62,129 nt of DNA, from positions 1 through 62,129 of the forward strand of contig NZ_BDQY01000021.1 in the NCBI RefSeq assembly GCF_002724055.1. Direction: 5' to 3'. Of this stretch, positions 59,601 through 62,129 are shown piece after piece; positions within the stretch are counted from its first letter, which is position 1, and each line of letters begins with the position of its first letter. The notes beneath the pieces are model-generated. The model searched no databases and had not been told where the DNA came from. It saw only the letters and a program-made list of their open reading frames with translations. The translations under genes and the position numbers were made by a program. Source of the stretch: Tepidibacter mesophilus (lineage in GTDB: Bacteria; Bacillota; Clostridia; Peptostreptococcales; Peptostreptococcaceae).

Positions 59601-62129
59601 AATGGGAATACGATAAAAATGGAAATGTATCAAAAGTAATAGACGCAAATGGGAATGAAACAAAATATACATACGATGAACTAAATAGAATAAAAACAGT
59701 AACAGATCCATTAGGAAATACACAAATATTAGACTATACAAAAACAGGAGAAATAGAATCTGTAATAGATGAAAGAGGAAACAAAACTAAATACAAATAT
59801 GATGCAGTAGGAAATTTAATACAAGAAATCGATGCAAAAGGATACAGCACAAAATATGAATATGGTAAACTAGGAAATCTAATAAAAACAGTTGAAGCAA
59901 ATGGAGCATCAACAAAATACAACTACGATAAACTAGGAAGATTAGTATCAGTAGTAGATCCAGAAAACTATACATTTGTTTATGACTATGATTCAAATGG
60001 AAATATAATAAAAGAAATAGATCCAAATGGAAACATAATAGAATATAAATATGATAAACTAAATCGAGTATTAACTGCAGTTGATGCAAATAATAATGAA
60101 ACAAAATATGAGTATGATAAGCTAGGCAGGATAACAAAAGCAGTTGATGCTGAAAATAATACAACAGAATATGAATATTATCCAGATGGAAACCTTAAGA
60201 CAGTAAAAAATCCATTAGGAGACACAGTATCATTTACATATACAAAAACAGGATTAGTTGAAACTGTAACAGATGAAAAAGGATCAGTAACAAAATATGA
60301 ATACAATTCAAATGGAGATATTGTAAAGGCAATAGATCCAGAAAACGGTCAAACTAAATGGGAATACGATAAAAATGGAAATGTAGTAAATGTAATAGAT
60401 GCAAATGGGAATGAAACAGAATATGTATATGATGAACTAAACAGAGTAAAAACAGTAATAGATGCAAAAGGAAATGAAAAGACAATAGAATATACACAAA
60501 CAGGAGAAATAAAAGCTGTAATAGATGAAAACAATAACAAAACAGAATACAAATACGATGCAGTAGGAAACTTAATAGAAGTAATAGATGCAAAAGGACA
60601 TAAAACAGACTATGTATACGATTCAGTAGGCAATCTAACACAAATACATAAATATAGAGCGGTAGATATAAATGAAACAGTAATACAAAGTGTATATGCA
60701 AAAGAAGAAACAGTAATTAGCTCTGTATATCAAGATGATTCAAAAACAGTATTTGATGCTGTATATGATAAATACGACGGTACAGATTTTGAGCCAACTT
60801 TATTTACATACGACAAAAGAGGACTAGTTACAAAGGTAAAGGATGCAGCAGGAAAAGTAGAAATATATGAATATGATGGAAATAGAAATCTAATATCAGT
60901 AACAGATAAAGATGGATATGAAACAGATTATGAATATGATCCAATGAATCTATTAAAGAAAATAGATTATGATAATAAAAAACAAGTTGAATTCAAATAC
61001 AACTCTGTAGGACAGCTAGTAGAAATGAAGGATTGGAATGGAACAAATACATTTGATCTAGATCCTTTAGGAAGAATATTAAAGGTTACAGACTTTGAAA
61101 ATAGAGTAACTAAGTATTCATATTCACCTACAGGAGAAAAACAATCAATAATATATCCTGATTCAAGTGAAGTAAATTATGAATATGACAAGCTTGGAAG
61201 ACTAACATCAGTAACAGATGCATTTAAAAAAAGTACAAAATATAAATACGATAAAGTAGGAAATTTACTAGAAAAAGTGCTTCCAAACAATGCAAAAACA
61301 ACTTATGAATATGATGATATATATAATGTAAAAGAGCTTAAACAAATAGACCCACAAGAAAAAATATTAGATAGATACAGATATACTTATGATGGAGCAG
61401 GTAATAAAATAAAAGCAGTAAAAGAAAAAGATGATCTTGATGATGATGAATGGGAAGAAATATCATATCAATATGATGAACTAAACCAATTAATAGGAGT
61501 AGTAAAAGATAATAAAGAAATAAGAAAATATCTATATGATACTCTAGGAAATAGAGTGAAAATGCAGGAGTATCAAGGAACTGAATTAAAAGATGAAATA
61601 AATTATGAATACGACAAACTAAACAGATTAATAAGAACAAACGATAAAGATGATGAAGACGAAGGAAAACAATTCATATATGACAACAGAGGAAATCTTA
61701 TTCAAAAAAGAACAGAAGGTAGAATATTTAATGAATATGAATTTGATGAAACAAACAGTTTAGTAAAAGTTACAAATAAGCATGATGATGAAACAAGATA
61801 TTTCTACGATGGATTTGGCAACAGAATAAAAACAATAGTAGGCTTAGACCATCCAGGTGGAGGAAATAGACCAGATAAACCAGGTAAAGATAATGGAAAT
61901 GCATATGGACATGACAAAGAAAATCCAGGTAATGCATATGGTCATGATAAAGATAAGCCAGGAAATAGTGGTAACCCACATCCAGGTTGGGGACATCAGA
62001 ATAAAAGAGACTACATGGAACAAAACTTCGTAGTAGATATAACATCACAATATAATGATGTACTTATGATGTATGGAGATCACTATGAAATCCAAAGATA
62101 CACATATGGATTAGATAGAATAAGCATGG
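56657..62129 (+). CDS. Giant secreted YD-repeat (RHS-type) protein, 3' end outside the window
   Basis: The frame is open from ATG 56657 (GAGAGGAG upstream) to the window end, over 1,824 codons. A signal peptide ends near TSFA (residue 30). A FlgD-like Ig module has EIWDGKDDNGNIVPNGTYTV (about 99). A LysM-like unit has RFTDIARHYYGDSNKWNDIV (about 255). DUF6531 starts at DPVNLSTGNYIYSYEDIFVD (about 332). More than 40 YD repeats follow. A 252-aa super-repeat recurs (756 bp apart at 59601 and 60357). A Gly/Asn/His-rich insert (about 1730-1775) precedes the core-like YTYGLDRIS. It is co-transcribed with the SLH gene; a C-terminal effector may lie beyond the window. Confidence 0.92.
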   Translation, partial: MRRLSKRFISFILVFTMVVSMIIPIDTSFAQMDSPNSSQVKFTKAVPSVFNPSKGEQTKILWNFQYEQKTRIEIKNATNTVKVIQESKKYPGDFVTNEEIWDGKDDNGNIVPNGTYTVHIQPLDEEWAKFPSSTTVTVMDKPSEDIAIAPNINGELFMVYGYTEVNETGEDEYTDKVELYIDGHSLGEANIQPGMWSLNVTLPDYKEVKITAKKTNMVPKKETDDEGNTRIVYEPKEIDLGPINVLKHKIRPHDRFTDIARHYYGDSNKWNDIVDFNNMTNPYVIGIDCNLLVLDPITDGEPPISEFTDPEDMQKKCGVVDLMSGETVFSEDPVNLSTGNYIYSYEDIFVDGGFPISFTRFYNSRDRYNGDLGMNWHHNFEYRLQDMGNGTAEVIFYDGHREEYKLKGSGEYESEPGNYNKLEKHNDQTYTLTLHNKTKYYFNERGELTSIEDRNSNITKLIYEDMLLREIRTDSGYLLIQYYKDGRIRKISDSTGRNVDYTYHGDDLEAFEDSEGNVISYEYNSKHEITKVTSPLKDGNVINVYDDKGRVVQQTLADGSTMYFSYDENNRTTTLTERDGTQTIYKYDENYRITETIYSDGSEKITFNDKGERTSSTDKNGNTYFYKYDDRGNLTLVKDPFENITKYTYDEDNNVTSITQPDGQRYTFTYDSKGNMISAIDTLNRKVEYQYNEKGLPVKVIKPDKSVSYMNYDSKGNVVESIDGLGNKTEFEYDKLNRVKTIIDPKGNKTTFEYTATNEIKKVVDAKGDSASYKYNANGKLEQVVDQNGNITEYKYNQADQLVEIIDSLNAVTKFEYDAMGNLTKVIDANEGEIKYNYDKLGRVISLIDQENNTLKYNYDPNGNLTKEIDPNGNITEYKYNELNQLIKIIDANKNETSYGYDSLGRVTKVIDALNYTNEYEYYSDGSIKTAVDELGNKVSFTYNSLGLVETVTDEEGAVTRYEYNSNGNIIKVTDSEGAVTKWEYDKNGNVSKVIDANGNETKYTYDELNRIKTVTDPLGNTQILDYTKTGEIESVIDERGNKTKYKYDAVGNLIQEIDAKGYSTKYEYGKLGNLIKTVEANGASTKYNYDKLGRLVSVVDPENYTFVYDYDSNGNIIKEIDPNGNIIEYKYDKLNRVLTAVDANNNETKYEYDKLGRITKAVDAENNTTEYEYYPDGNLKTVKNPLGDTVSFTYTKTGLVETVTDEKGSVTKYEYNSNGDIVKAIDPENGQTKWEYDKNGNVVNVIDANGNETEYVYDELNRVKTVIDAKGNEKTIEYTQTGEIKAVIDENNNKTEYKYDAVGNLIEVIDAKGHKTDYVYDSVGNLTQIHKYRAVDINETVIQSVYAKEETVISSVYQDDSKTVFDAVYDKYDGTDFEPTLFTYDKRGLVTKVKDAAGKVEIYEYDGNRNLISVTDKDGYETDYEYDPMNLLKKIDYDNKKQVEFKYNSVGQLVEMKDWNGTNTFDLDPLGRILKVTDFENRVTKYSYSPTGEKQSIIYPDSSEVNYEYDKLGRLTSVTDAFKKSTKYKYDKVGNLLEKVLPNNAKTTYEYDDIYNVKELKQIDPQEKILDRYRYTYDGAGNKIKAVKEKDDLDDDEWEEISYQYDELNQLIGVVKDNKEIRKYLYDTLGNRVKMQEYQGTELKDEINYEYDKLNRLIRTNDKDDEDEGKQFIYDNRGNLIQKRTEGRIFNEYEFDETNSLVKVTNKHDDETRYFYDGFGNRIKTIVGLDHPGGGNRPDKPGKDNGNAYGHDKENPGNAYGHDKDKPGNSGNPHPGWGHQNKRDYMEQNFVVDITSQYNDVLMMYGDHYEIQRYTYGLDRISM

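Noticed and set aside
58500-61700. Regularly spaced short repeats that could suggest a CRISPR array
   Set aside because: The repeats are coding YD units of about 60-66 bp in one open frame, they vary in sequence, and no cas genes are near.
59734-62048. Several minus-strand open frames rich in Leu, His and Tyr opposite the YD-repeat gene
   Set aside because: They mirror the repetitive codons of the YD repeats (TAT, GAT, AAA) and have no ribosome sites or recognisable domains.

Overview
The window is a stretch of a low-GC, AT-rich chromosome from the class Clostridia. The evidence is Shine-Dalgarno sites of the AGGAGG type in front of nearly every gene, many lipoproteins with a Firmicute lipobox, S-layer homology (SLH) domains, and T-box, TPP and c-di-GMP leaders. 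The overall look resembles Peptostreptococcaceae and relatives, but I cannot name a genus. There is no phage, plasmid or CRISPR locus. Gene order is a mixture of housekeeping and accessory islands separated by strong hairpin terminators.

Layout. 1-677: end of a tRNA cluster (partial Val-like, Asp, Thr, Tyr, Met, Phe) and a 5S rRNA. 1038-4261: a secreted protein, an ornithine-cyclodeaminase-family enzyme and an EamA exporter. 4421-7234 (minus strand): a four-domain CoA-disulfide-reductase/rhodanese/TusA/DsrE fusion with its ArsR regulator. 7384-11899: histidine kinase, PepSY-like lipoprotein, response regulator and a copper-amine-oxidase-N-domain protein. 12042-25398: small and housekeeping genes, including a secreted Cys-rich 60-aa peptide, a radical SAM protein, a CPBP-type membrane protein, a ClC transporter, uvsE, GNATs, lipid kinase, MBL hydrolase and an alarmone synthetase. 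26353-31557: an Ile-type T-box leader and the ilvN-ilvC-ilvD-ilvB operon. 31550-34519: a TPP riboswitch and a thiamine-precursor ABC uptake operon. 34691-43886: an alpha-glucoside regulon with two GH13 alpha-glucosidases, a MalEFGK-type ABC importer and a LacI regulator; four near-identical 14-bp operators tie it together. 44168-46940: two 37-aa membrane peptides, a cupin, adenosine deaminase and a membrane protein. 47081-52436: sigma factor, anti-sigma factor, ABC exporter pair and a second ABC exporter. 52645-62129: a GH26 glycosidase, then a c-di-GMP-I riboswitch leader in front of an SLH-anchored beta-propeller protein and a giant YD-repeat protein that runs off the window.

Three families of intergenic elements lie between these genes. 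R1 is a dispersed repeat of about 130 bp with at least six copies. R2 is a family of long near-perfect palindromes of about 200 bp plus one 86-bp internally deleted form; the arms differ between copies but still pair within each copy. R3 is a roughly 65-nt nested-hairpin element found just upstream of two unrelated genes. The most interesting unit is the riboswitch-controlled SLH/YD-repeat surface locus, whose leader also carries an R3 element with two competing pairing partners. Other points of note are a sigma factor that appears to start at ATT, the paired micropeptides, and a pair of alpha-glucosidases predicted to split alpha-1,4 and alpha-1,6 bonds.
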